From NCBI RefSeq assembly GCF_000331515.1, contig NZ_AMZO01000006.1, positions 124,001 through 188,000 on the forward strand: a DNA stretch of 64,000 nucleotides, written 5' to 3'. Positions 44,715-53,511 of the stretch are shown here, in pieces. Below the pieces are notes generated by a model, which saw only the letters and a list, made by a program, of their open reading frames with translations, was not told where the DNA came from and made no database searches. The number at the start of each line of letters is the position of its first letter. Positions within the stretch are counted from its first letter, which is position 1. Source of the DNA: Photobacterium marinum. Lineage in GTDB: Bacteria > Pseudomonadota > Gammaproteobacteria > Enterobacterales > Vibrionaceae. Both the position numbers and the translations under genes were made by a program.

Positions 44715-45407
44715 ATGCGAAAAATCGGTGACGATCTTTGGGTTCATGATGATTCAATGAATATGATGGGAACCCGCCTCGGGCTTCGGATGACGATAGT
44801 TAAGCTATCATCCGGTGGCGTGTGGGTTCACTCTCCGACGGCGATAACGCCCGAGCTGAAACGCGAGATTGATGAAATAGGCAAAGTTGAATGCATTGTG
44901 GCTGCCAGTAATGCGCATAACCTATGGTTGCAGGACTGGTGTGAAGCTTATCCGGAAGCTGATGCTTATGTCAGTGCCGGAATTCCGAGGAAAGTGCCGC
45001 TATCGAATTATCACATCCTGCAAAGAGGGATGGAGAATCCTTGGGAAGCGGATATGGCGTGGGAGACGATGCCCTCGGTTCCTATGTTTAATGAAACGGT
45101 TTTCCTGCATAAAAAGACACGTTCTTTGATCGTTACTGATCTGATTCAGAATTATCCTGATAAGGTGCCAACAGGTTTTGCCGGGCTGATGACTAAATAT
45201 GTTTTCCAGCCGATAGGCTTCAAGGGTTCCTGCATTGCTCCGCCGCTTAAGATCGGATACATGATCAAGGACAAACCCAAGTTCTGTAATTTTATTCGCC
45301 ATGTGCAGGAGTGGGATTTTGAGAGGATCATTGTGACTCACGGCGATATTATTGAAGATAATGCAAAATCAGTCTTCAGTGATATTTGTGCACGCTTCCT
45401 CAAGTAA
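44715..45407 (+). CDS. DUF4336 (metallo-beta-lactamase-like) protein
   Basis: The 230-residue protein resembles DUF4336: MRKIGDDLWVHDDSMN at the start, an ITPELKREIDEIG segment, SNAHNLWL carrying a possible metal His, and VTHGDIIED near the C-terminus carrying His and Asp. The full HxHxDH motif of beta-lactamase enzymes is not visible, so catalysis is uncertain. ATG at 44715 is preferred to 44709 because GAGG then has six bases of spacing. A terminator hairpin follows at 45448. Confidence 0.78.
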   Translation: MRKIGDDLWVHDDSMNMMGTRLGLRMTIVKLSSGGVWVHSPTAITPELKREIDEIGKVECIVAASNAHNLWLQDWCEAYPEADAYVSAGIPRKVPLSNYHILQRGMENPWEADMAWETMPSVPMFNETVFLHKKTRSLIVTDLIQNYPDKVPTGFAGLMTKYVFQPIGFKGSCIAPPLKIGYMIKDKPKFCNFIRHVQEWDFERIIVTHGDIIEDNAKSVFSDICARFLK

Positions 45408-45447
45408 GCTACCTGTTAACCACGTACAAATAAGTTGTCAATTTGCC

Positions 45448-45480
45448 AAGAGCTGGTGTTTCACCGGCTCTTCAATTTTG
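45448..45480. terminator. Convergent terminator after the DUF4336 gene
   Basis: AAGAGCTGGTG and CACCGGCTCTT pair with one wobble across a TTT loop. The tail CAATTTTG is short. It overlaps the end of the minus-strand gene. Confidence 0.75.
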
Positions 45481-46017
45481 TGCCTCACGTGTTTTTGTCG
45501 CGGTCCCCTTCATCGGTATCTTCTCTGCCAGCCGAATAATGACATGCTCCACACCGTGTAGCGTCATGGTAAACAAATACCCTTTGTGCACTTTATCTAT
45601 GGCAATGTGAAGTTGGGGGGCGTGCCCATTGGAAAAAGGCGCGGTAGAAAACTCAATATGCCTAGCCTGTAGCTTGGTGGCTGGCAGGTTTACCGGCTGG
45701 AGGTTATCGGCAAAAGTCGACATGAAACGCAGCCTGCTTTTTTTATCGTTCAGGTAAAAGTACCAATGATGGTCAGAGACGTTCAGTTTTGCCAGACCAT
45801 AAAGCGTCCCGTCGTCAAGGCGTTTGAAACAGACCGGATAGGGCAGAGCTCCCCTGGGTGTTTTTAACGCTTCTCCTTCCCAGCAGCCGATCAAAGGCAG
45901 CAACAGTTGTTCGACCTGGCTTTGTGATTTTTCGCTGTCCGATAGCGTAAAGAGAACCAGGGTTGCCAGAAATATCATGAGTAATGGTTTGGTGCGTTTT
46001 GATATCAGATCTGTCAT
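45472..46017 (-). CDS. Hypothetical membrane-anchored or exported protein
   Basis: The start is unsure. ATG at 46017 gives a basic N-terminus with a membrane segment (LLMIFLATLVLFTLS) and 181 residues; a TTG at 46101 would add 28 residues. The soluble part has LLPLIGCWEGEALKTPRGALPYPVCF, which looks like a small lipocalin-like barrel entry, and DDGTLYGLAKLNVSDHHWYF. No family is certain. The last codons overlap the terminator hairpin, so it is convergent with the DUF4336 gene. Confidence 0.6.
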   Translation of the reverse strand: MTDLISKRTKPLLMIFLATLVLFTLSDSEKSQSQVEQLLLPLIGCWEGEALKTPRGALPYPVCFKRLDDGTLYGLAKLNVSDHHWYFYLNDKKSRLRFMSTFADNLQPVNLPATKLQARHIEFSTAPFSNGHAPQLHIAIDKVHKGYLFTMTLHGVEHVIIRLAEKIPMKGTATKTREAQN

Positions 46018-46230
46018 CAGATGTTTGGCTTTAGCTGCATGGATGTAGGTTTTATTACAGGTGCAGACACCAGTCTGGTCAAGTGACCAGTGTTTTTCCA
46101 AGGTCTCTTGAACTAATTCATAAAGAGGACACTGTTTGTTTTAGAGCTGAAGGGTATTTGGCCTAAAGGTGCTTTTGCTGTTTAATGCTAGCTTATTGTT
46201 TATATAGCCTTAGTTTGATGAGCGATAACG

Positions 46231-46716
46231 ATGTATAGAGTTATAGATAAAGAGCTATTGAATGAGTTAGTTCTTAAAGCGCAAGAAAGCCCTCGAAAAA
46301 GAAGTCATTTATCTATCCATTCTGATTTTACAGACCCTGTTCAAAGAATGTTGATTGGTTTGGCTTCTGGTACTTATGTTAGGCCCCATATGCATCCTCA
46401 GCCTAACAAGTGGGAAATGTTAGTTGGTGTCAGAGGTAAATCACTATTACTCATTTTCGATCAAGATGGTGTAATTAAAGAGCGAATTATTTTATCTGAA
46501 AAGGACTTTTCTTTTGGGGCGGAAATGAAACCCAAAACATGGCATATGGTTCTGCCATTGGACGAAAATTCTGTCATTTTGGAGATCAAGCCAGGTCCTT
46601 ACAACCCTTCAGATGTTGTTGAGTTTGCTCAATGGGCTCCTGAAGAAAATGATAAAGGTATAGTGAACTTTATTAAGTGGGCTGAAGTGGCTCAAGTGAA
46701 TGATAAATATAACTAA
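46231..46716 (+). CDS. WbuC-like cupin protein
   Basis: The 161-residue protein has the WbuC pattern: MYRVIDKELLNELVLKA, RKRSHLSIHSDFTDPVQRML and a cupin with YVRPHMHPQPNKWEM (metal His residues) and TWHMVLPLD. WbuC genes usually lie in O-antigen or polysaccharide clusters. Here it is isolated. Its codons are visibly AT-richer than those of its neighbours, which suggests recent transfer. Role unknown, perhaps sugar modification. Confidence 0.82.
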   Translation: MYRVIDKELLNELVLKAQESPRKRSHLSIHSDFTDPVQRMLIGLASGTYVRPHMHPQPNKWEMLVGVRGKSLLLIFDQDGVIKERIILSEKDFSFGAEMKPKTWHMVLPLDENSVILEIKPGPYNPSDVVEFAQWAPEENDKGIVNFIKWAEVAQVNDKYN

Positions 46717-46750
46717 ATGAACGAAAAGATTGTTTTCGCTCATTTGTTTA
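46715..46750 (+). terminator. Terminator after the WbuC-like gene
   Basis: AAATGA-A-CGAAAA pairs with TTTTCG-C-TCATTT with a single mismatch. The T tail is weak. Confidence 0.55.
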
Positions 46751-46885
46751 AATTTGGTGCAAACACAGTGTGGTTTGCTATACCTCATAGCTATTTCTGT
46801 CTAGAGCTTGATATCCTTGTGGTTTCTCTGTGTAATAGGCGCGCCTGGTTGTGAACGGTGTTTTATTTTTGGGGGAGGGAGAGGT

Positions 46886-47617
46886 ATGACAAAGATCGTT
46901 CTGGTCGAGGATGACTTAAAGCTATGCGAGTTGCTCGCACATTATTTGCGACAACAGCAGTTTGAAGTGATAACGGTTTCTGACGGAAGTCTGGCGACAG
47001 ATATCATCATTGAACATCAACCTGATTTGGTGGTGCTTGATTTAATGTTGCCTGGGGTGGACGGGCTGACGATTTGTCGTAATGTTAGGCCAAAGGTATC
47101 AGGTAAGATCCTGATGCTCACAGCCAGTGATGATGATATCGACCATGTCGCCGGGCTGGAAATCGGTGCCGACGACTTTGTAAATAAGCCGATTAAACCG
47201 AGAGTATTGCTGGCCAGAATCCGGATGCTTTTGCGTCGTGGCGGTGCTGCACCAGTGCAAGGTCAGGATGATATGTCGGTTGATAATAGCGAACAGCCAG
47301 ATTCAGAATTTGAATGCCGCCATGGCGGACTATTCCTTAATAGCCGGCGGAAGGTTTGTACCCTGGATGAAAATGCTGTGAGTCTGACTGATAGTGAATT
47401 TGATCTGCTGTGGTTGCTGGCCTCACGACCGGATGAAGTGTTGTCACGGGAGTTTCTGGTTAAGAGTACCCGCGGTATTGAGTACGATGGCCTGGATCGT
47501 ACCATTGACAACAAGGTGGTATCGCTGCGAAAGAAGCTCAATGATAACCCGTCCTTACCACGCAAGATCATTACGGTTCGTGGTAAGGGGTATCTGTTCG
47601 TTCCGGACCGATGGTAG
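46886..47617 (+). CDS. OmpR-family response regulator (RstA-like)
   Basis: The 243-residue regulator has a receiver domain with acidic pair EDD (8-10), phosphoacceptor Asp52 (VLDLMLPG), and Lys near 102 in NKPIKPR. The C-terminal winged helix contains LTDSEFDLLWLLASRPDEVLSR and ends VRGKGYLFV. It resembles RstA by layout and by the partner gene. ATG at 46886 follows GAGG; the upstream extension has no similarity. The kinase gene begins nine bases after its stop. Confidence 0.9.
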   Translation: MTKIVLVEDDLKLCELLAHYLRQQQFEVITVSDGSLATDIIIEHQPDLVVLDLMLPGVDGLTICRNVRPKVSGKILMLTASDDDIDHVAGLEIGADDFVNKPIKPRVLLARIRMLLRRGGAAPVQGQDDMSVDNSEQPDSEFECRHGGLFLNSRRKVCTLDENAVSLTDSEFDLLWLLASRPDEVLSREFLVKSTRGIEYDGLDRTIDNKVVSLRKKLNDNPSLPRKIITVRGKGYLFVPDRW

Positions 47618-47626
47618 AGCTTGCTG

Positions 47627-48949
47627 ATGAAAAGACTGTTTTTGGAGTTTTTTATCGGTGTCGTGACCTTTTTCTTCCTCTGTATTGTCAGTTATGTCTA
47701 TTACACCGAGGTTTATACGCCCGATTATGAGCTGGAGGTTGAAGTCCGTCATGTTCATGGCGCGATGAGGCTGTTGGATGAAATAGCCGAAGTTCAGGGA
47801 CAGAAGCGAGCGGATGAAATGTTCGCTGACTATGCCAGCAATAACCTTTTGAGTGTAACTCCTATAAGTTGGGATAGTCCAACGCTGAGCCCGGAAATCG
47901 TTAATGAGATCAAAAATCATGGCGCGGTTTCATTTGATGATGAATACAGCTATTACGTTGTGTACGGCAACCTTAAGCAGATTTATTTGTTGGCACCTGA
48001 CCTCAGCTTTTCGATTTGGGAAAAATTAGATTTTGAGTCGGATCTGCTGTGGGCTTTTGTCTGTACTGGCTTTGCCATCTACTGCATTCTTATGATGGCG
48101 TGCTTAGCTCGGCGTTTTCGGGCTCTGGAGCGCGTTACACTGGCCTTCGCAGATGGTGACTTTTCGGTGCGGGCGTCAGAAAAGGCTGGAATGCGCCTTG
48201 GCCGCCTGAATAGCAGCTTTAATCAGATGGCAGATAAAATCTCAGGTTTGATCACCAGTCATAAGCAACTGACCAATGCGGTTGCCCATGAACTCAGAAC
48301 GCCGGTTTTCCGTGTTCAATGCCAGTTGGAAATGATGGAAGATTCAGGGTTGACTGAGGAGCAGCATCGCTATGTCGCCGGGATCACTGATGATATGGCT
48401 GAGCTGGAGCAGCTCATTGAAGAGTTACTGTATTTCGCCAAACTGGAGCGCTCTGCGATTCCGTTAAATCTGTCGACCCGACTTGTATCGGATTGGCTGC
48501 GTAAACTGGTGTCAGACTGCCAGCGGGATACGGATAAGCATATTGAGTTGGAGTGTGATACTCGGGTTGTGGCCTGCCTGGATGAATATCAGCTCAAACG
48601 AGCGGTTTCGAATATTATCCGTAACGCATTTCGCTATGCTGAACAACGGATTGATGTTCAGGTTTCTTGTGATGAGCAACGGCTTACTATCCAGATTGAT
48701 GATGATGGTATCGGTATCCCGGAACAAGAACGTGCCAGAATTCTTGAGCCGTTTTATCGGGTCGGCACCGCGCGGGATCGGGCTTCCGGCGGCCATGGGC
48801 TGGGGTTGGCGATTGTCTCTCAGATTGTAGCCCGCCATCAGGGACGGCTTGAGATCGGTGAAAGTGATACTGGCGGCGCACGCTTTACTCTGACTCTTCC
48901 AACTGAACCATCAGATGAATTACTGACAGCAGAAACTACAGCACTGTAA
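47627..48949 (+). CDS. RstB-like sensor histidine kinase
   Basis: The 440-residue membrane kinase has TM1 (about 5-25), a short periplasmic domain, TM2 near 140-160 and HAMP. The HisKA H-box NAVAHELRTPV has phosphoacceptor His221, and the ATPase has NIIRNAFRY, DDGIGIPEQE and GGHGLGLAIV. The short sensory domain and the RTPVFRVQCQLEMM region fit RstB, which with RstA responds to acid and Mg-type signals through PhoP in enterics. The cue here is unknown. ATG at 47627 is preferred over TTG at 47621. A strong terminator follows. Confidence 0.88.
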   Translation: MKRLFLEFFIGVVTFFFLCIVSYVYYTEVYTPDYELEVEVRHVHGAMRLLDEIAEVQGQKRADEMFADYASNNLLSVTPISWDSPTLSPEIVNEIKNHGAVSFDDEYSYYVVYGNLKQIYLLAPDLSFSIWEKLDFESDLLWAFVCTGFAIYCILMMACLARRFRALERVTLAFADGDFSVRASEKAGMRLGRLNSSFNQMADKISGLITSHKQLTNAVAHELRTPVFRVQCQLEMMEDSGLTEEQHRYVAGITDDMAELEQLIEELLYFAKLERSAIPLNLSTRLVSDWLRKLVSDCQRDTDKHIELECDTRVVACLDEYQLKRAVSNIIRNAFRYAEQRIDVQVSCDEQRLTIQIDDDGIGIPEQERARILEPFYRVGTARDRASGGHGLGLAIVSQIVARHQGRLEIGESDTGGARFTLTLPTEPSDELLTAETTAL

Positions 48950-48977
48950 AGCGTTTAAAGTCGCTAGTGAGGTAAAT

Positions 48978-49016
48978 AAGGTGTTTCGGATTGCTCCGGA
49001 GCACCTTTTGTTTTTT
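48978..49016 (+). terminator. Strong terminator after the RstAB-like operon
   Basis: A 13-base-pair stem beginning AAGGTG (48978) and ending CACCTT with loop TTGC, followed by TTTGTTTTTT. Confidence 0.92.
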
Positions 49017-49116
49017 GCGCCTGATAAATATCGACGGGACAAAGCTGGTTGGCATCGTAGCCGATGTAGTCTCCCGGTTAAGTCACTTTGTATTCTTTTG
49101 TCATCGCAGGTGTTTA

Positions 49117-49138
49117 CTCTGTACAAAAACGTACAGAG
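49117..49138. promoter_or_regulatory. Perfect dyad upstream of the glycine-zipper lipoprotein gene
   Basis: CTCTGTAC and GTACAGAG are perfect eight-base arms around AAAAAC, about 150 bases before the ATG. A related GTGTACA occurs 25-30 bases downstream. It looks like an operator for an unknown regulator. Confidence 0.55.
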
Positions 49139-49288
49139 ATCAGATGGGTAGTAAAAATAAAACAGTGTACATTTATTCCAGATTAAAAACATCGTTATGA
49201 CAGGGACCAATTGGCTGCATGAGAGTTTGGTAACTCTGGTTAGCCGGAACATGTTCCTGCTCCCCATAAGAAATAGAGAGATCATTCT

Positions 49289-49681
49289 ATGAAAAAGCTT
49301 TTGGTTACTGCCACTCTGGCCACTTTATTATCTGCTTGTGCTTACCAGCAAAAACCGGTTGTTGATATGACCAATGTAGATCCGGCTCAGTATGAACAGG
49401 ATTTTGCTTACTGCCAGGCCTATGCCGAGAAAGTTGATAAGAAGGAGTCGGCGAAGGTTGAAGCACAGAACGGTGCTGTAAGCGGGGCTCTTATCGGTGC
49501 GATTGCTGGTGGTCTGGATGATGGTCTGGGCGGTGCTGCTGTCGGCGCTGTTGCAGGTGGCGCAATTGGTGGTGGTGCAGGTGCACTGTCCGGTGCTAAT
49601 GATGCGACAGATGTTCAGGCCAAAGTGCTTCGTCGTTGTCTGGATAACAAGGGATATGTTGTCTACGACCTAGATAAGTAA
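49289..49681 (+). CDS. Glycine-zipper lipoprotein
   Basis: The 130-residue protein has a lipoprotein signal ending in LLSAC (Cys17) and a glycine-zipper stretch from about 66 to 101 (GALIGAIAGGLDDGLGGAAV and GAVAGGAIGGGAGAL), typical of outer-membrane lipoproteins of the SlyB/Pcp or YMGG families. The two remaining cysteines (FAYCQAYA and RRCLDN) probably form a disulphide. RBS AGAGA is about nine bases before the ATG. A terminator follows. It likely serves envelope integrity. Confidence 0.82.
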   Translation: MKKLLVTATLATLLSACAYQQKPVVDMTNVDPAQYEQDFAYCQAYAEKVDKKESAKVEAQNGAVSGALIGAIAGGLDDGLGGAAVGAVAGGAIGGGAGALSGANDATDVQAKVLRRCLDNKGYVVYDLDK

Positions 49682-49726
49682 TTACGTATCGGTGACTGTC
49701 TGACTGGTATAAAGTCGAAAGATAAA

Positions 49727-49753
49727 AGCCCGCATAGTTTGATTATGCGGGCT
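49727..49753. terminator. Convergent terminator
   Basis: AGCCCGCATA and TATGCGGGCT form a perfect stem. The minus-strand side is followed by TTTTATC. Confidence 0.88.
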
Positions 49754-49774
49754 GTCTGTATTTTAAGAATCAAT

Positions 49775-50335
49775 TCATTTGCTAAGTACGGCGATAACTT
49801 CACAGCGTTTGCCGGTTGACGCTGATGTGGTGTCGAACTCGATTTCCAGTGCCGTCAGCGTATCCATCATGGCATGAGTGAGGGCAACGTTTTCAATGAC
49901 AAAGCAGTTGTGTTGCTCGCAACGCTCATCAAAGTTTCTGTGCTGCTCGCCATGGGCGCCGATGCCGTAACTGTCGATAACAATAAAAGCCGGACTTTTT
50001 TCCAGAATGGCATCAAGGACATCGCTATGCAGGGCGGTGTCTTGTTTGCCATATGCGTTATTGCCATAACCGTTCTTCTCAAGGTTGGCAGTGTAAAGCA
50101 CTAGTGCTTTACCTTTCAGCGGCATTGCTGAAACGATTTTGATGTCCGGCATTGAATCAGAGCAGTCGAGCATGACAGCATCCGGGGTGTATCGGTGTTG
50201 TTCCGGCGTTGTGGTGTAACAGTCAATATGGGTGCCGATGTGTCCCATTGCATTCACGGAATCAGACTGGCGTTTTGCCCATTGGTAGGCCGGGTGAGAT
50301 TCGGTGATTTCGATGCTGATTGATGTTTTTGTCAT
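49775..50335 (-). CDS. Metal-dependent cyclase/hydrolase family protein (kynurenine-formamidase-like)
   Basis: The 186-residue protein has the family metal motif HIGTHIDC, a C-terminal TTSASTGKRCEV and an FVIENVALTHAM segment in the position of the conserved ENL helix. The family includes KynB, isatin hydrolase and polyketide cyclases. At 186 residues it is shorter than KynB-type members (about 210-260). It faces a LysR regulator gene across 248 bases, so regulation by it is likely. Substrate unknown. Confidence 0.82.
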   Translation of the reverse strand: MTKTSISIEITESHPAYQWAKRQSDSVNAMGHIGTHIDCYTTTPEQHRYTPDAVMLDCSDSMPDIKIVSAMPLKGKALVLYTANLEKNGYGNNAYGKQDTALHSDVLDAILEKSPAFIVIDSYGIGAHGEQHRNFDERCEQHNCFVIENVALTHAMMDTLTALEIEFDTTSASTGKRCEVIAVLSK

Positions 50336-50583
50336 AGTTAAGTCTCCCTTTGAGTGATGCCGCCATTGTAGGGAGGAATAGATTTGACCATTACAAACAT
50401 AAGAACTAAAAACATCAAAAATAGGACGCCGTCAGTAGTGCCTGATATTCATCATATTTTCGCTGTTATGAGAAATAGATTGATGAGGTGAATTTTAATA
50501 ACTTACTGAAACAGCTTAATATAATGAGAATTATTGGCTTGTTGGCTAACAGTGGCCGGCGTTAATTATCAGGTTGTAAGCTT

Positions 50584-51516
50584 TTGAATCATTTCGACTA
50601 TAACTTGCTTAAAGTACTGGAAGTTTTGCTGGAAGAGCAAAGTGTGACTGCGGCTGCGTCGCGGTTGTACCTCAGCCAGTCGGCTGTCAGTAAACAGCTG
50701 GCGAAATTGCGGGAAACTTTTGATGACCCTTTGTTTGAGCGTACTGCACATGGGCTACGTCCGACGCCACGGGCAAAACAGCTGGCGCCTGAGCTGCATC
50801 AGATCTTGCAGCAGCTGGAGCAATTTACCCGCCCGGAGGCTTTTGAGCCCGCACAGAGTACTCGTGAGTTCAGGATCCATCTGGTAGAAACGGCTTATTC
50901 GCTGACTTATCCTTTTTTCATGCCGTCTATGCTCAGTCAGGCACCTCATGTCAGCCTGAACAGCCAGACCTGGAACCATGAAAGCAAGGAGAAGCTGCTT
51001 AAGTGCGAAATTGATATGGCGATTTGCAGCCGTGAGTGGGATGAGCGTTCGCCATTGCATGTCAAAAATATTTCCCAGGATTTGAATTATGTCGAACTGG
51101 TGCGTGACTATCCGGTTTGCTTGTTCAGGAAAGATCACCCTTTGCTACAGGAAGAGTGGAATTTAGCGGCATTCCTGAAATACCGGCACCTTCAGGTGAC
51201 ATTCGGCGGGATCGACAGGTGGCTGCTTGATGAAGTGCTGGCTCTTGATGGATTATGTCGTGATATCGCGGTCAACATGACTGATTTTTACAGTGCTATG
51301 AGCCTTTGTGAGCGATGTGATCTTATCCTCTCGGCTCCGGCCCGTTATGCGGTAAAAATGACAAAGCATTTTGATCTGATAACTCGTGATGTGCCGGTGG
51401 ATGTGGTTCCGGGGAACTATGTTCTGCTTTGGCACAATCATTTTGAACATGATCCCGGCCATCGTTGGTTACGAGAACTTATCATCGGCAATGTGAATGG
51501 TGAAGTTCGCAGCTAG
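50584..51516 (+). CDS. LysR-type transcriptional regulator
   Basis: The 310-residue protein has an N-terminal winged helix (LLKVLEVLLEEQSVTAAASR, then LSQSAVSKQLAKLRETFDDPLFERTAHG) and a C-terminal effector domain. The gene starts at TTG, as shown by the family start MNHFDYNLLKVL. It is divergent from the cyclase-family gene at 49775, the probable target. The sugar transport operon begins 223 bases downstream, beyond a terminator, so a regulatory link to it is not supported. Confidence 0.9.
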   Translation: MNHFDYNLLKVLEVLLEEQSVTAAASRLYLSQSAVSKQLAKLRETFDDPLFERTAHGLRPTPRAKQLAPELHQILQQLEQFTRPEAFEPAQSTREFRIHLVETAYSLTYPFFMPSMLSQAPHVSLNSQTWNHESKEKLLKCEIDMAICSREWDERSPLHVKNISQDLNYVELVRDYPVCLFRKDHPLLQEEWNLAAFLKYRHLQVTFGGIDRWLLDEVLALDGLCRDIAVNMTDFYSAMSLCERCDLILSAPARYAVKMTKHFDLITRDVPVDVVPGNYVLLWHNHFEHDPGHRWLRELIIGNVNGEVRS

Positions 51517-51562
51517 TTTATTACTCGTAACTAGCTGGTAATATTTAATTTTATTCGTAATT

Positions 51563-51595
51563 AAGCCCGCTCCGAATTATGGTGCGGGCTTTTTT
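51563..51595 (+). terminator. Terminator of the LysR gene
   Basis: AAGCCCGC and GCGGGCTT pair over a 13-base loop, followed by TTTTTT. Confidence 0.9.
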
Positions 51596-51739
51596 GTCTG
51601 ACATTTGAGAGCAAGCTCATATTTTGACAACTCACCATTTATCAAACACTCAAAAACAAAACTTTATTTTGATTTTAAAAGGCCAACTCTGGAGTATCAT
51701 GCGCAATTAGTATTTATGCCAGTTAGGAGTATTAGCATA

Positions 51740-52753
51740 ATGAATCTCGGTAGCGTTTTAACCCGTCGAAAACGGAGCTCGGCTTGCGCCTTGTTATTGT
51801 CTGCTGTTGCGACATTGGGGATGACTGATGCGATGGCCGCTCAGTCCGGTAAAGACATGTCGGTATGGTTTGATGTCGGAGGGCCTGTTGGTGGTCCTTA
51901 TGCGACCGTGGTGCAGAATGGGGCTACTCAGGCGGCCGAAGATCTCGGGGTTGATTTGCGTGTTATGTATTCTGACTGGCAACCGCAGAAGATGGTCGAG
52001 AACTTTAAGCAGGCACTGGCGGCTAAGCCGACCGGGATCGTGGTGATGGGTCATCCGGGGGACAGTGCTTATTCTCCGCTGGTGGACGAAGCATTCAGTA
52101 AAGGTATCCAGGTAACGTCAGTGGATACGGCATTACCGGCTGTTATGAACAAGGACCAAAGTGCTGGTTTTGGTTATGTCGGTGTCAGCAATGCAGCCCG
52201 CGGTATTTCGCTAGCTAATGAGGCGTTGAGACGGGGCCAGTTCAAGCCGGGAGATCGTGCCATGGTTTGGGGCATCAAAGATATCGCTGAGCGCAGTGAT
52301 TCAACCCGAGGGTTGATCTCGACGTTGGAAAAAGCGGGTATCAAGGTCGATTTCCTGCAGATCTCACCGGAAACCGATAAAGATCCGTCACTAGGAAGCA
52401 ATGTGATCACGGCTTACCTGGCTCGCCATCAGGATGTGAAATTGATCATGGTCGATCATGGTGCGCTGACTGCGCAGATGGGGAACTTCCTGCGTAATGC
52501 CGGCGTGCGTCCACTGGAACTGTATGTGGCTGGTTTTAGTTTGTCGCCAGCGACCGCGGATGCGATCAAAACTGGTTACGTCCAGTTAGTTGCTGACAGC
52601 CAGCCATATCTGATGGGATACCTGTCAGTGGTTCAGGTTGTGCTGAGTAAGCGCTATGGTTTTTCCGGTCTGGATATCAATACCGGTGCCGGGTTTGTCA
52701 GTCGCGACAACATTAACTTCATTGCACCGCTGGCAGCAAAAGGCATCCGTTAA
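51740..52753 (+). CDS. Sugar ABC transporter substrate-binding protein (RbsB/CUT2 type)
   Basis: The 337-residue protein starts at an ATG with AGGAG ten bases upstream. It has a signal peptide (basic LTRRKRSS, hydrophobic ALLLSAVATLG, cut after MAA) and the Peripla_BP_4 fold: PYATVVQNGATQAAEDLG, GIVVMGHPGDSAYSPLVDEA and SLGSNVITAYLARHQDVKLIM. It delivers an unknown sugar to the membrane proteins encoded next, with one-base overlap (TAATG) to the ATPase gene. The longer frame (45 codons) is not supported. Confidence 0.88.
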   Translation: MNLGSVLTRRKRSSACALLLSAVATLGMTDAMAAQSGKDMSVWFDVGGPVGGPYATVVQNGATQAAEDLGVDLRVMYSDWQPQKMVENFKQALAAKPTGIVVMGHPGDSAYSPLVDEAFSKGIQVTSVDTALPAVMNKDQSAGFGYVGVSNAARGISLANEALRRGQFKPGDRAMVWGIKDIAERSDSTRGLISTLEKAGIKVDFLQISPETDKDPSLGSNVITAYLARHQDVKLIMVDHGALTAQMGNFLRNAGVRPLELYVAGFSLSPATADAIKTGYVQLVADSQPYLMGYLSVVQVVLSKRYGFSGLDINTGAGFVSRDNINFIAPLAAKGIR

Positions 52754-53511
52754 TGGATTTGCCGGTACTTGAATTGAACGGGCTGAACAAATGGTTCGGC
52801 CCGGTTCATGCGTTGAAAGACATTCACTTTTCCCTTCATTCTGGCGAAGTTTGTGCCCTGCTTGGTGATAACGGAGCCGGAAAATCAACCCTTATTAAAT
52901 TGATTGCCGGGGCCGAACACATTGATCATGGCGAATTACGCATTAGTGGTAATCAGGTGCCAGCCAGCAGATATTCGGTACAGCAGGCTCGACGATTAGG
53001 GATAGAAACCGTTTATCAGTCCGGTTCCCTCGGTGAGCAGCAGAGTGTATGGCGTAACCTATTTGTCGGGCGTCATCTTCGTAATCGCTTTGGTTTTATT
53101 GATCACCGGGAAGAGCGCCGCCGTGCCGCCCGCTTATTGAAGACGCTCGATTTTCGCGGGGTCGGTGCCAATATCGAAGCGCCGGTCAGCTTGCTGTCGG
53201 GAGGCGAGCGTCAGGGATTGGCGATTGGCCGCGCAATGCTGTTTGATGCCCGGGTGGTGATTCTGGATGAGCCAACTACTGCGCTTTCTGTCGGAGAAGT
53301 TGAAAAGGTGCTCAGCTTTGTCGAGCAGCTTCGTGAACAGGGCAGAGCCTGTTTATTGATCACCCATAATATGAACGATGCCTACCGGGTTGCTGATCGG
53401 TTTGTAGTCATGGATCGTGGCAAGATTGTGGCTCAGTACCGCAAATCCGCAATGACCCGGTCATCGTTGCAGCAGGCATTGCTGGATGCTGTTGGACAGG
53501 GGGCTTTATGA
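52753..53511 (+). CDS. Sugar ABC transporter ATPase, single-domain
   Basis: The 252-residue ATPase has Walker A GDNGAGKST, signature LLSGGERQGLAIGRAM and Walker B VVILDEPTT with a distal LITHN switch histidine. RbsA-type ATPases of this transporter class are fused two-domain proteins of about 500 residues; this is a single-domain FrcA-like version and probably works as a homodimer. It overlaps the binding-protein gene by one base and the permease gene by four bases. Confidence 0.9.
   Translation: MDLPVLELNGLNKWFGPVHALKDIHFSLHSGEVCALLGDNGAGKSTLIKLIAGAEHIDHGELRISGNQVPASRYSVQQARRLGIETVYQSGSLGEQQSVWRNLFVGRHLRNRFGFIDHREERRRAARLLKTLDFRGVGANIEAPVSLLSGGERQGLAIGRAMLFDARVVILDEPTTALSVGEVEKVLSFVEQLREQGRACLLITHNMNDAYRVADRFVVMDRGKIVAQYRKSAMTRSSLQQALLDAVGQGAL

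Noticed and set aside
51605..51625. CRP site before the sugar operon
   Set aside because: The dyad TGAG...CTCA has eight bases between TGA and TCA, not six, so it does not fit CRP.
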